This document shows positions 53,448 to 62,460 of a stretch of 64,000 nt of DNA, piece by piece. Position 1 is the first letter of the stretch; each line of letters opens with the position of its first letter. Both the position numbers and the translations under genes were made by a program. The stretch comes from HIMB11 sp965657135 (GTDB taxonomy: Bacteria > Pseudomonadota > Alphaproteobacteria > Rhodobacterales > Rhodobacteraceae), in assembly GCA_965657135.1 (NCBI GenBank), contig CBFHNF010000012.1, positions 1 through 64,000 of the forward strand. Reading direction: 5' to 3'. The notes under the pieces were generated by a model. It did not search any database. It was not told where the DNA came from and saw only the letters and a program-made list of their open reading frames with translations.

Positions 53448-53477
53448 AAAAACCATCGCTTACGCGGTGGTTTTTTT
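53448..53477 (+). terminator. Rho-independent terminator after ftsZ
   Basis: AAAAACCATCGC pairs with GCGGTGGTTTTT (one T-G wobble) around the loop TTAC, and is followed by a run of T. It marks the end of the main division transcript. lpxC, 130 bases on, must have its own promoter. Confidence 0.88.
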
Positions 53478-53606
53478 GTTTTTGGCAGAAATCCGCTGAT
53501 GCAAAATCCCTTTGTTACACAGAGTCACAAAGTTTGAATTGTATTTTAAGGATGCGAGCAGTACCCAGAGTTGTGGGGACAACCCTGCGACGTATAAGGG
53601 ATTAAC

Positions 53607-54527
53607 TTGCAAACGACACTTGCGACATCATTAGTATTTTCGGACATCGGGTTACATTCTGGTGCGCCAGTGACGATGAGCATCCATCCGGCCGCCGCGG
53701 ATTATGGCATCTGGATCAAACGAAATGATATTGCGATTGGCGATCCCTATATTGCTGCGCGATGGGATAATGTTAAACAAACACAGCTCTGCACGAAATT
53801 GGAAAATGATCTAGGTGCTGAAATTTCGACAGTGGAACATGTCATGGCCGCTCTGGCTGGGTGCGGTGTGCATAATGCCTTAATCGAGGTTGATGGCCCC
53901 GAGCTTCCAATCCTAGACGGCAGCGCTGTTCCATTTGTGCGTGCAATTCTTGGCGCGGGCGTAGTACCTCTTGATGCGCCCGTGTGTGCCATTCGCATTA
54001 CCGCCCCTGTCGAATTTGAAACGGATCAGGGATGGGCGCGATTTGAACCATCGGATGCGCCCGAAATGCAATTTGAAATTGAATTTTCGGATCAGGCAAT
54101 TGGAAAGCAGTCCAAATCGATGAACCTATCTAACGGTTCCTTTGTGCGAGAACTTTGTGACAGCCGCACATTTTGCCGAAACAGCGATGTCGAAATAATG
54201 CGCGCGAATGGCTTGGCCTTGGGTGGAACGCTGGAAAATGCTGTCGTTGTTGATGGTGAGCAAATTTTGTCGCCTGGTGGCCTGCGTCATTCGGACGAGG
54301 CCGTGCGCCATAAAATGTTAGATGCCCTTGGGGATATGGCACTGGCGGGTGCACCTATTATTGGACGTTATGTCGGGTATCGCGCAGGTCATGCGATGAC
54401 AAATTCGCTTTTGCGGGCCTTGTTCGCAAACCCAAAGTGTTTTGAGGTCGTGACGTGCGATCATGAAACGGCGGCGCTATTGCCGGGTGCAGGCGCACGT
54501 TTGGACGAAGTGTGCGCTGTCGCATAA
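53607..54527 (+). CDS. lpxC: UDP-3-O-acyl-N-acetylglucosamine deacetylase LpxC
   Basis: The 306-aa zinc deacetylase begins at TTG 53607, where the family's MQTTL N-terminus starts, with AAGGG seven bases upstream; no nearby ATG fits. Motifs: GVGLHSG-like IGLHSGAP, the zinc histidine in VEHVMAALAGCGVHN, LDGSAVPFV, and HKMLDALGDMALAG with the second histidine and the aspartate. It catalyses the first committed step of lipid A synthesis, so the cell has a lipopolysaccharide outer membrane. The rare start codon may keep expression low. Confidence 0.96.
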   Translation: MQTTLATSLVFSDIGLHSGAPVTMSIHPAAADYGIWIKRNDIAIGDPYIAARWDNVKQTQLCTKLENDLGAEISTVEHVMAALAGCGVHNALIEVDGPELPILDGSAVPFVRAILGAGVVPLDAPVCAIRITAPVEFETDQGWARFEPSDAPEMQFEIEFSDQAIGKQSKSMNLSNGSFVRELCDSRTFCRNSDVEIMRANGLALGGTLENAVVVDGEQILSPGGLRHSDEAVRHKMLDALGDMALAGAPIIGRYVGYRAGHAMTNSLLRALFANPKCFEVVTCDHETAALLPGAGARLDEVCAVA

Positions 54528-54613
54528 AGGCATTTCATTAACAATTAGGCGGTTTTTTGTGCGCAACGTATATCAGGCGTTTTGCCTTATTTTTTTCTAT
54601 GCTAGATCATCGA

Positions 54614-54628
54614 TTAAACGTCGGTTAA
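54614..54628 (+). promoter_or_regulatory. CtrA-type binding motif TTAA-N7-TTAA
   Basis: TTAA at 54614-54617 and TTAA at 54625-54628 have exactly seven bases between them (ACGTCGG). The site lies 29 bases upstream of the bamD start, near where RNA polymerase would bind. It is the second perfect match in this window. Confidence 0.5.
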
Positions 54629-54656
54629 GCTAACTAAAAAGATAAAGTGGAATTAG

Positions 54657-55499
54657 ATGACTACAGGCCGCTTATACGTATTTCGAATTGCTGCTTTCGT
54701 AACTCTATTTGCGATTGCGGGATGTTCTGGGTCTAAAACGGCCACATTCGTTGATGTCGAGGGTTTTGGCCCGGATCAAATTTACGAACGCGGTGAGTAT
54801 GAAGTAGATCGTGGCCGATTTGCAGATGCTGCGTTTTTCTTTTCCGAAGTGGAAAGGCTTTATCCATATTCCGAATGGGCGCAACGTGCGATGATGATGC
54901 AGGCCTATGCACATCACGAAAATCGCTCCTATGAAGAAGCACGCGTAGCAGCCAGCCGATTTATCGACTTTTATCCCGCCGAAGAAGATGCCGCCTATGC
55001 GCAGTTTTTGATCGGTTTGTCCTATTACGATCAAATCTCGGATGTTGGACGCGACCAAAAAATCACGCGACAGGCGTTGCAAGCGTTTCGCATCGTCATT
55101 GAACAATATCCAGACAGTGAATATGCACGTTCGGCCAATTTGAAATTTGATCTTGCCTATGATCACCTCGCAGGCAAAGAGATGGAAGTTGGGCGGTTTT
55201 ACCTAAGCCGAAATAACTATGCAGCCGCCATAAATCGGTTCAGAAACGTTGTAGAATTCTTTCAAACCACAACGCACACCGCAGAGGCGCTGCACAGATT
55301 GGTCGAAGCCTATCTGTCGCTGGGGCTTACGGATGAAGCTCAAACGGCGGGTGCGATTTTGGGACACAACTTCCAATCAACTGAGTGGTACGATAATAGC
55401 TACAAACTCCTGACAGATCAGGGGCTAACACCGCGTTTGATTGGCACAGGTTGGCTTCAAAAAGTGCATCGCCAAGTGCTAAAAGGTCAGTGGTTGTAG
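54657..55499 (+). CDS. bamD: Outer membrane assembly lipoprotein BamD
   Basis: The 280-aa protein has a lipoprotein signal peptide ending in the lipobox AIAGC (cysteine about residue 22), so the mature form is lipid-anchored. The rest consists of TPR-like helical pairs, including QIYERGEYEVDRGRFADAAFFFSEVERLYPYSEWAQRAMMM (opening stretch) and later EQYPDSEYARSA. BamD is the essential partner of BamA in the assembly of outer membrane beta-barrels. It is 15 bases upstream of recN. Confidence 0.95.
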   Translation: MTTGRLYVFRIAAFVTLFAIAGCSGSKTATFVDVEGFGPDQIYERGEYEVDRGRFADAAFFFSEVERLYPYSEWAQRAMMMQAYAHHENRSYEEARVAASRFIDFYPAEEDAAYAQFLIGLSYYDQISDVGRDQKITRQALQAFRIVIEQYPDSEYARSANLKFDLAYDHLAGKEMEVGRFYLSRNNYAAAINRFRNVVEFFQTTTHTAEALHRLVEAYLSLGLTDEAQTAGAILGHNFQSTEWYDNSYKLLTDQGLTPRLIGTGWLQKVHRQVLKGQWL

Positions 55500-55514
55500 G
55501 GGGCGGATCACAAC

Positions 55515-57167
55515 ATGCTGATTGGCTTGGACATTCGCGATATGTTGATCATCGATCATCTATCGCTTGAGTTTTCTTCGGGGTTGAACGTCCTGACAGG
55601 GGAAACAGGTGCCGGTAAATCCATATTGTTAGACAGTTTGGGATTTGTGTTGGGATGGCGTGGTCGTGCCGAATTGGTGCGTAGCGGTCAAGAGCAGGGC
55701 GAAGTAAGCGCGTGGTTTGATCTAAGCGCAACACATCCCGCCCGTGCCGTCCTGGCCGAAGCTGGAATTCCGATCACTGACGAATTGATCCTGCGCCGCA
55801 TCAACACACGGGACGGTCGTAAAACATCATGGATAAATGATAGGCGCGTCTCGGGGGAAGTGCTGCGTGCGGTTTCACAACACTTGATTGAATTACACGG
55901 TCAACATGATGATCGTGGTCTATTGGACCCAAAAGGACACCGTGATCTATTGGACGCCTTTGGTGGGCATTCTGGCCTATTAATCGATGTTGCACAGGCG
56001 TTTCGTGCGTTGCGGGCTGCCGAAAAAGAGTTGCTCAACGCCCAAAGCGCACAAGAAGAATTGCGCGCCGAAGAAGAATTCTTGCGACACGCCGTGGATG
56101 AATTGCAAAAACTTTCGCCAGAACTGGGCGAAGAGACCGAATTGGACAGTCGTCGTCGTCTGATGCAGGGGGCGGAAAAAATACGCGCGGATATTGCCCA
56201 TGCAGCCCAGGCATTGGGCCGAGAGGGTGCCGAAGGCATGATGAGCGATGCGATGCGCTGGCTTGATGGTGCAGCGAATGCTGCCGAAGGACGACTTGAG
56301 GCGCCTTTGGCCGCGCTGTCGCGCGCAATGGTAGAATTAGATGATGCCGCGCAGGGGGTTGAGAGTTGTTTGGACGCGTTGGAATTTAACCCGCACGATC
56401 TGGAAATGACAGAAGAGCGCCTGTTTGCAATCCGTGCGCTCGCGCGAAAGCATACTGTTTCACCAGACGCACTTCCCGAACTTGCCGTGGAACTTGCTGC
56501 AAAATTGGATGTCCTGGACATGGGGGCGGGCGGATTGAAGGATCTGAGTGCTGCCGTTCAAGCCGCACGAGCCGCCTATGACGCTGCGACCGACAGGCTT
56601 AGCTCTGCGCGAAAATCTGCTGCAGCGGAGTTGGATCAGGCGATGTCAGCGGAATTGGTTCCTTTGAAAATGGAACGCGCGGTTTTCACGACGCGCGTAC
56701 AGCCAACTCATGCAACAATGGCGGGCTGCGATCAGGTAGATTTTGTTGTTGCCACGAACCCTGGCGCCCCGGCAGGCCCACTGGCCAAAATCGCGTCTGG
56801 TGGCGAACTTAGTCGCTTTTTATTAGCGCTTAAGGTGTGTTTGTCCCGTGATGGCGCGCAAAATACAATGATATTTGATGAAATTGACCGCGGTGTGGGG
56901 GGGGCGACTGCGGATGCTGTTGGACGACGGTTATCCCGTCTAGCACAAGATGCGCAGGTTTTGGTTGTCACGCATTCCCCACAGGTTGCGGCCCTTGGGG
57001 ATCGTCATTTTCAAGTGGCGAAACACCACAGCTCGGATACAACACTGTCCCGCGTGGATCTATTGTCTGATAATGCCCGCATCGATGAAGTTGCCCGCAT
57101 GATTTCAGGGGATACAATCACGTCCGAGGCACGCGCTGCGGCACAGGCGTTACTCGCTGGCCGTTAG
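55515..57167 (+). CDS. recN: DNA repair ATPase RecN
   Basis: The 550-aa SMC-like protein has Walker A GETGAGKSILLDSLGFVLG near the N-terminus, the RRINTRDGRKTSWINDRRVS strand, HGQHDDRGLL, two coiled-coil arms (about residues 150-360), and the C-terminal ABC signature SGGELSRFLLALK, Walker B MIFDEIDRGVGG and the VTHSPQVAALGD histidine loop. It takes part in double-strand break repair. Its stop codon shares three bases with the stop of the oxidase gene on the other strand. Confidence 0.97.
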   Translation: MLIGLDIRDMLIIDHLSLEFSSGLNVLTGETGAGKSILLDSLGFVLGWRGRAELVRSGQEQGEVSAWFDLSATHPARAVLAEAGIPITDELILRRINTRDGRKTSWINDRRVSGEVLRAVSQHLIELHGQHDDRGLLDPKGHRDLLDAFGGHSGLLIDVAQAFRALRAAEKELLNAQSAQEELRAEEEFLRHAVDELQKLSPELGEETELDSRRRLMQGAEKIRADIAHAAQALGREGAEGMMSDAMRWLDGAANAAEGRLEAPLAALSRAMVELDDAAQGVESCLDALEFNPHDLEMTEERLFAIRALARKHTVSPDALPELAVELAAKLDVLDMGAGGLKDLSAAVQAARAAYDAATDRLSSARKSAAAELDQAMSAELVPLKMERAVFTTRVQPTHATMAGCDQVDFVVATNPGAPAGPLAKIASGGELSRFLLALKVCLSRDGAQNTMIFDEIDRGVGGATADAVGRRLSRLAQDAQVLVVTHSPQVAALGDRHFQVAKHHSSDTTLSRVDLLSDNARIDEVARMISGDTITSEARAAAQALLAGR

Positions 57168-58534
57168 CCGCGCACCAGTTTACCGGGGTTCATTAGGTTG
57201 TCTGGATCAAGGGCCGCTTTGATCGTGCCCATGACATCCCACGCAGCGCCGTGTTCGGCCTCCATGAACTTTTTCTTACCAATCCCGACGCCGTGTTCGC
57301 CCGTACAGGTTCCCCCAAGGGCCAATGCACGTTCAGCCATGCGATCTGATAGCGCCAATGCGACCTCATGTTCGTGCGTGTTGTTTGGATCTATCAATAG
57401 AACAGAATGGAAGTTCCCATCCCCAACATGTCCCAAGATTGGCCCCGCCAATCCAGATGCGGCGATGTCGGCATGTGTTTCTTCTACGGCCTGGGCAAGA
57501 TGGGCAATGGGTACACAAATATCGGTAACAACTGCGCGGGCACCTGGACGGGATGCCAAAATTGCATAATAACCATTATGGCGGAGCGACCAAAGCGCGC
57601 TGCGATCTTCGGTATGTTCTGACCATTCAAAGTCTTGACCAGCATTATCGCGGCAAATTTGACCAAATGTTTCAGCGTCCTGTTTCACGCTATCAAGACT
57701 GCCATGTAGTTCGAACAGCAAATGCGGCATTTTGGGCATAGAGCGATCTGCGTAGGCGTTAAAAGCCTCAACCGTGGCGCGATCAACGAATTCAAGCCGC
57801 GCCATGGGCAATGCTATTTGGATCGTTTCAATCACGCTTTGAACAGCGCCGCCAAAACGTTCAAAGGCGACAATACCCGCACTTATAGCTTCGGGGATTG
57901 GGTGTAATTTTAGGGTTAATTCAGTGATCAAACCTAATGTTCCTTCTGATCCGACCATCAGGGCGGTGAGATCATAACCTGCGGATGTTTTTTTGGCACG
58001 TGTTCCGGTTTTTATGATGCGCCCATCGGCCAAAACGACTTCTAATGCCATGACAGCATCGCGCATCGTGCCGTATCGCACTGTGGTGGTTCCACTTGCC
58101 CGTGTGGCGGCCATACCTCCAATGGAAGCGTTTGCGCCGGGATCCACGCTAAAAAATAGACCAGTGTTGCGAAGGGCTTCGTTCACTTCTTTTCGGGTGA
58201 TGCCTGGCTCAACGGTGATCAACATATTTTCCGTATCGATACGACTGATTTTGTTCATTTGGGAAAAATCGATGGTGAGTGTATGTGCGTCTGCGCCTGT
58301 TTGCGCCTCAAGCGATGTGCCGGTACCCCATCCCACCATTGGAATATTGGCGCGCGCACAAATTTCCACAATGCCCTGAACCTCGACCGTTGTGCGTGGA
58401 TAAGCGACGGCTGCGGGTTGCATCGCATCAAAATGGCTTTCTGATCGGCCATGAATGTCACGATCAGATTGCGATGTCGTAAATCGATCGCCAAGTAATT
58501 GTGCCAAAGACTGGGTCGCATTTTGCTTGATCAT
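57164..58534 (-). CDS. FAD-binding D-lactate/glycolate-type dehydrogenase (Dld/GlcD family)
   Basis: The 456-aa flavoprotein is read from the ATG at 58534, which has a strong AGAGGG site five bases upstream; an ATG seven codons earlier lacks one. It has the PCMH-type FAD domain (VGWGTGTSLEAQT, DPGANASIGGMAATRASGTTTVRYG, VGSEGTLGLITELTLKLHP) and the C-terminal GlcD domain with the metal histidines in GHVGDGNFHSVLL and the catalytic GTCTGEHGVGIGKK. Cytochrome-linked D-lactate dehydrogenase of the eukaryotic/DLD type fits best; glycolate oxidase subunit GlcD is the alternative, but no glcE/glcF partner lies nearby. Confidence 0.9.
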   Translation of the reverse strand: MIKQNATQSLAQLLGDRFTTSQSDRDIHGRSESHFDAMQPAAVAYPRTTVEVQGIVEICARANIPMVGWGTGTSLEAQTGADAHTLTIDFSQMNKISRIDTENMLITVEPGITRKEVNEALRNTGLFFSVDPGANASIGGMAATRASGTTTVRYGTMRDAVMALEVVLADGRIIKTGTRAKKTSAGYDLTALMVGSEGTLGLITELTLKLHPIPEAISAGIVAFERFGGAVQSVIETIQIALPMARLEFVDRATVEAFNAYADRSMPKMPHLLFELHGSLDSVKQDAETFGQICRDNAGQDFEWSEHTEDRSALWSLRHNGYYAILASRPGARAVVTDICVPIAHLAQAVEETHADIAASGLAGPILGHVGDGNFHSVLLIDPNNTHEHEVALALSDRMAERALALGGTCTGEHGVGIGKKKFMEAEHGAAWDVMGTIKAALDPDNLMNPGKLVRG

Positions 58535-58608
58535 TGCATCCCTCTGATATTTCATAGCATTTAAGAAACACTAGTGCGCGGGCAAGCAAATGAAAAGGCT
58601 GCAGTCAT

Positions 58609-60258
58609 ATGTCCAGTTTGGGTGAATATTGGGGCGTCTTTTCTGCGCGTCTTCGCCTGCGTTCAATGCGTCTGATTTGGCATGCTGGTTTTTGGGGAAT
58701 TGCCCTTATAATCGGAATTGCCAGTGGCGGCGCTGCGGTCCTATTTGTGATGGGCATTAGTCTTATTCAAAAATGGGCTTATGGCACACCTGATGTAAAC
58801 AGGTTGCATAGTTTTGCAGAGACGCTGGAGTGGTATTGGGTTGTTATTATCCCAACACTTGGTGGTATCGCCACTGGATTGATTTTTCATTATCTAACCG
58901 ACGATGGACGCGTTCGATCCGTGGCTGACGTGATCGAGGGAGCCGCATTGCACGATGGACGCGTCGAAGGAAAAGAAGGCTTGGCATCGGCTGCGGCAAG
59001 TTTGATTACCCTGTCCACGGGCGGTTCAACGGGGCGCGAAGGACCCGCAGTCCATATTGCTGCGATGATATCCAGCAAAGTGTGCGATTGGGTGAATGCA
59101 CGCGGGATCACAGCGCGTGACCTGTTGGGATGTGCAACGGGTGCGGCGGTCGCGGCAAGCTTTAACGCGCCAATTGCAGGGTCGTTGTTCGCATTAGAAG
59201 TGATTTTGCGCCATTTCGCCCTGCATGCGTTTGCCCCTATTGTTATTGCCTCAGTTGCGGGAGCAGTGGTGCATCAATTGGCCTTTGGGGATCAGGTAGA
59301 ATTTAACCTTCCGCTTGCCCCAGATTTGCAATTCTATGTCGAACTTCCTGCGTTTATGGGGCTGGGCATTGTGTGCGGGATCGTGGCCGTGATTTTGATG
59401 CGTTCGATATTCTTTGCAGATACAGTTGCATCAAGCGTTCAAGATTACCTTACGCTTCCTCGGTGGTTACGCCCTGCGGTGGCTGGGGTGATCTTAGGGG
59501 TGATCGCGACACAGTTTCCTGTTATCATCGGGGTAGGGTATGAGACGACATTCGCGGCATTGTCTGGCAATTTGATACTGTCCCAAGCCATTATTTTTTG
59601 CATCATCAAGGTGGTTGCCGTATCAATCACGATGGGCGGTCGTATGGGGGGCGGTGTGTTTTCCCCATCCTTAATGGTGGGTGCCCTGTTGGGATTGGCC
59701 TATGGGATTATCGCGACCGCATTCCTGCCATCGATGTCCGGGGCCGTATCGCTTTACGCCTTGGCTGGAATGGCCGCGGTCGCAGCAGCAGTCTTAGGGG
59801 CGCCGATATCAACCACCCTGATTGTTTTTGAAATGACAGGGGATTGGCAAACGGGTTTGGCCGTTTTGGTGACCGTCTCGCTCTCTTCTGCATTGTCATC
59901 GCGCTATGTCGATCGATCATTCTTTTTGACGCAATTAGAAAAGCGCAACATACATGTATCTGTAGGACCGCAGGGATATTTGTTGGAACTGGTGCGTACA
60001 GATTCAACGATGCGGCCCCTTCAAGACGCGGATCAAGCAGATTGGGATTTGGTTGAACGCGGGCATTATGTCAGTGCAACCGGACGTTTAAACACCGCAA
60101 TGACTGTGTTTGAGCGCACAGGCGCACACTATTTACCTGTCGTTAAGGTCGGCGGTGAAGACGCACCATCGAAAATTGTTGGACGCTTGCATGAAGTGGA
60201 TGCGCTACGCGCATATAACAAGGCCCTTTCAGACGCCGCCGAGGAAGAGCACAGCTAA
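58609..60258 (+). CDS. CLC-family chloride channel or Cl-/H+ antiporter
   Basis: The 549-aa protein has the CLC double-barrel helical core (about residues 25-440). The selectivity filter motif GREGP is at 142-146, with the gating glutamate E144 (STGGSTGREGPAVHI). The C-terminal filter region is GGRMGGGVFSPSLMVGA. A C-terminal extension of about 100 residues is reminiscent of a single, divergent CBS-like unit. Whether it is a channel or an antiporter depends on a second glutamate I could not place with confidence. It ends exactly where the DUF427 gene's stop begins on the other strand. Confidence 0.93.
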   Translation: MSSLGEYWGVFSARLRLRSMRLIWHAGFWGIALIIGIASGGAAVLFVMGISLIQKWAYGTPDVNRLHSFAETLEWYWVVIIPTLGGIATGLIFHYLTDDGRVRSVADVIEGAALHDGRVEGKEGLASAAASLITLSTGGSTGREGPAVHIAAMISSKVCDWVNARGITARDLLGCATGAAVAASFNAPIAGSLFALEVILRHFALHAFAPIVIASVAGAVVHQLAFGDQVEFNLPLAPDLQFYVELPAFMGLGIVCGIVAVILMRSIFFADTVASSVQDYLTLPRWLRPAVAGVILGVIATQFPVIIGVGYETTFAALSGNLILSQAIIFCIIKVVAVSITMGGRMGGGVFSPSLMVGALLGLAYGIIATAFLPSMSGAVSLYALAGMAAVAAAVLGAPISTTLIVFEMTGDWQTGLAVLVTVSLSSALSSRYVDRSFFLTQLEKRNIHVSVGPQGYLLELVRTDSTMRPLQDADQADWDLVERGHYVSATGRLNTAMTVFERTGAHYLPVVKVGGEDAPSKIVGRLHEVDALRAYNKALSDAAEEEHS

Positions 60259-60603
60259 TTAGATTTGTTCAACCGCTACTTGGTTTTGACTGTAAAAAGC
60301 GATGTACCCAGTGATGGCCTCAATTCCCCCAGCGGGTGCTTCATAGCTCCATCCCATATTCGCCAAGATCTGTGACTTCGTCACAATTGAATAGTACGTC
60401 GCGGTTCCCTTATATGGGCAGATGCTGGTTTGATCCGTCTGATCCAAAAAGGCCATCGCAAGATCGGATTTCGGAAAATAGATCACCGGTGGCAGGTCGC
60501 CTTCGATCAATTCGATTGCATTTTTGCTTTCGCCGATGACAGCACCACCAGCGCGAACGCTCCAAATGCCGCTCGCAGGGCGTGTCGTAATATGGTCTGC
60601 CAT
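60259..60603 (-). CDS. DUF427 domain protein
   Basis: The 114-aa protein starts behind GAGG with seven-base spacing. It is a single DUF427 domain: an N-terminal VRAGGAVIGESKNAIEL, PPVIYFPKSDLAMAFL, then the diagnostic CPYKGTATYYSI with the cysteine-lysine pair, and a C-terminal AYEAPAGGI-like YEAPAGGIEAITGYIAFY. Widespread cytosolic family of unknown function; a nucleotidyl-like or lyase role has been suggested. It stands alone here. Confidence 0.92.
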   Translation of the reverse strand: MADHITTRPASGIWSVRAGGAVIGESKNAIELIEGDLPPVIYFPKSDLAMAFLDQTDQTSICPYKGTATYYSIVTKSQILANMGWSYEAPAGGIEAITGYIAFYSQNQVAVEQI

Positions 60604-60661
60604 CTCGGATCCTCATAAAAGTTAACACGAAGCAAAATCACCCTTGTGTAACAGTTTTATG

Positions 60662-62458
60662 TCACATGGGCTGTGTTACTGCGTCCAACCATAGCTGCTC
60701 TGCGTGATCAAGGCGAGGACGTATTTTGTCGCGGCAGATTTGGTGATAGGTATTCAGCCAAGCAAGTTCATCGCTGTTGAGCATTTCATAAACAATCAAT
60801 CGGCGGTCGATTGGCACATATGTTAGTGTTTCAAATTCCAGAAAATCGGACAAATTTTCGTTGTCTTGATCTGAGGCTGGCACGACAATCAAGAGGTTCT
60901 CTGTTCGAATGCCAAATGCGCCTTCTTGGTAAAATCCAGGTTCATTGGATAAGATCATGCCCGCTTCGAATGGCAATGTGGAACGACGTGATAGGCTCTG
61001 TGGACCCTCATGAACTGAAAGAACATGACCAACGCCATGGCCCGTTCCATGTTGATAATCCTGTCCTGCGGCCCACAGCGCGGCACGTGCAAATGCGTCA
61101 ATGTCACGACCTGAAATGCCCTTTGGAAATCGTAGTCGCGAAATTGCAATCATCCCCTTAAGCACGCGGGTAAAAGCGCGCTTTACGTTTTCAGGTTGCG
61201 GGCCAATCGCCAGCGTTCGTGTTATGTCGGTGGTGCCATCTTTGTATTGCGCCCCGCTATCGACCAAATAAACCTCGCCTTCATTCAGGGTGCGGTTGCT
61301 TTCGGTGGTGACACGGTAATGGGGTAGGGCCGCATGTGGTCCCGCAGCAGAGATTGTATCAAAGCTGATTTCGTCCATTAGGGGGTCTTGGCGGCGGAAT
61401 TCTTCTAATTTTATGGCAGCATCTATTTCGCTCAGCGCACCATTTGGTTGCGCATCCAACCAGCACAAAAAACGGCACATGGTGGCAGCATCACGCAGGT
61501 GGCTTTCACGTGCGCTGTTCAGTTCTGTTGCGTTTTTGCAGGCTTTTGGAAGGCTGACTGGGTCCGTCGACAGTTGGCCATATTCGCCCAAAGCATCTGA
61601 GATAGCCCAAGGTACACTGCCTGCATCTAGTCGCATAATACCTTGATAAGATTTTATATAATTCAATAGTTCATGTGGATTACGCAGCGTAACGTCATTT
61701 CCTAAATGACCACGTATTTCTGTGACTTTTTCAGGATGCATAAATAAATCAATACGTGCATCATCATGCAATACTGCAAAGCCATGCACGATTGGATTGT
61801 GTGCGACGTCCTGTCCCCGAATGTTCAAAAGCCAACAAATGCTATCCGGCAATGAAAGGAACGCGCCACTGTGCCCACCTGTACGAAGCTGTTCGGCAAG
61901 ACGTGTTCGTTTGTCCAAATGCAGTTCCCCAGACAGGTCATCCGTGAATGTCCGCGCAAGGCCCATTGGGGGGCTGGGGCGATCTTGCCAGATTTTGTCG
62001 ATCAGGTTTTCCACAGGGCGCAGGGTGATGTCACAACCGGCCAACGTATTTTTCAAAGACTTTATTTCCTGCGCGGAATGCAACCATGGATCAAATCCAA
62101 CGATTCCAGCCGTCAGCGTTTCCTTCAACCAGTCGCCCAGTGATACTTCGGGCCAATCAACGGGGACAAAGGGCGCGCGAGTTTGTTCTTTGACTTGGAC
62201 ACGGTAGCGACCGTCGACAAAGACAGCAGCAGAGCGCAATGTTGCAGCGCAGAACCCAGCTGACCCCGTAAATCCAGTAAACCATGCCAGTCGCTCATCG
62301 GCTGGGGCAACATATTCCCCTTGATGGACATCTGAACGGGGCACCAGGAACGCATCGAGATCTGCCTTGCGCATTTCAGCGCGCAGCATTTCAAGGCGTT
62401 CGGGCCCCTTTTCTGGCTCAGAGGAGACTTCGAAACTTTGATATACTGCTTTGTTCAT
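60662..62458 (-). CDS. Xaa-Pro aminopeptidase (M24B family)
   Basis: The 598-aa three-domain aminopeptidase P is read from ATG 62458; a TTG two codons earlier would overlap cobT. Two creatinase-like N-terminal domains (about residues 1-300) precede the pita-bread catalytic domain. Metal ligands are seen as VDSGAQYKDGTTDITRT (two aspartates), GTGHGVGH (histidine), NEPGFY and RTENL (glutamates). It removes N-terminal residues ahead of proline. The length is that of the large, eukaryotic-like aminopeptidase P1 group, common in Alphaproteobacteria. It lies two bases after the cobT stop and is probably co-transcribed. Confidence 0.95.
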   Translation of the reverse strand: MNKAVYQSFEVSSEPEKGPERLEMLRAEMRKADLDAFLVPRSDVHQGEYVAPADERLAWFTGFTGSAGFCAATLRSAAVFVDGRYRVQVKEQTRAPFVPVDWPEVSLGDWLKETLTAGIVGFDPWLHSAQEIKSLKNTLAGCDITLRPVENLIDKIWQDRPSPPMGLARTFTDDLSGELHLDKRTRLAEQLRTGGHSGAFLSLPDSICWLLNIRGQDVAHNPIVHGFAVLHDDARIDLFMHPEKVTEIRGHLGNDVTLRNPHELLNYIKSYQGIMRLDAGSVPWAISDALGEYGQLSTDPVSLPKACKNATELNSARESHLRDAATMCRFLCWLDAQPNGALSEIDAAIKLEEFRRQDPLMDEISFDTISAAGPHAALPHYRVTTESNRTLNEGEVYLVDSGAQYKDGTTDITRTLAIGPQPENVKRAFTRVLKGMIAISRLRFPKGISGRDIDAFARAALWAAGQDYQHGTGHGVGHVLSVHEGPQSLSRRSTLPFEAGMILSNEPGFYQEGAFGIRTENLLIVVPASDQDNENLSDFLEFETLTYVPIDRRLIVYEMLNSDELAWLNTYHQICRDKIRPRLDHAEQLWLDAVTQPM

Positions 62459-62460
62459 TT

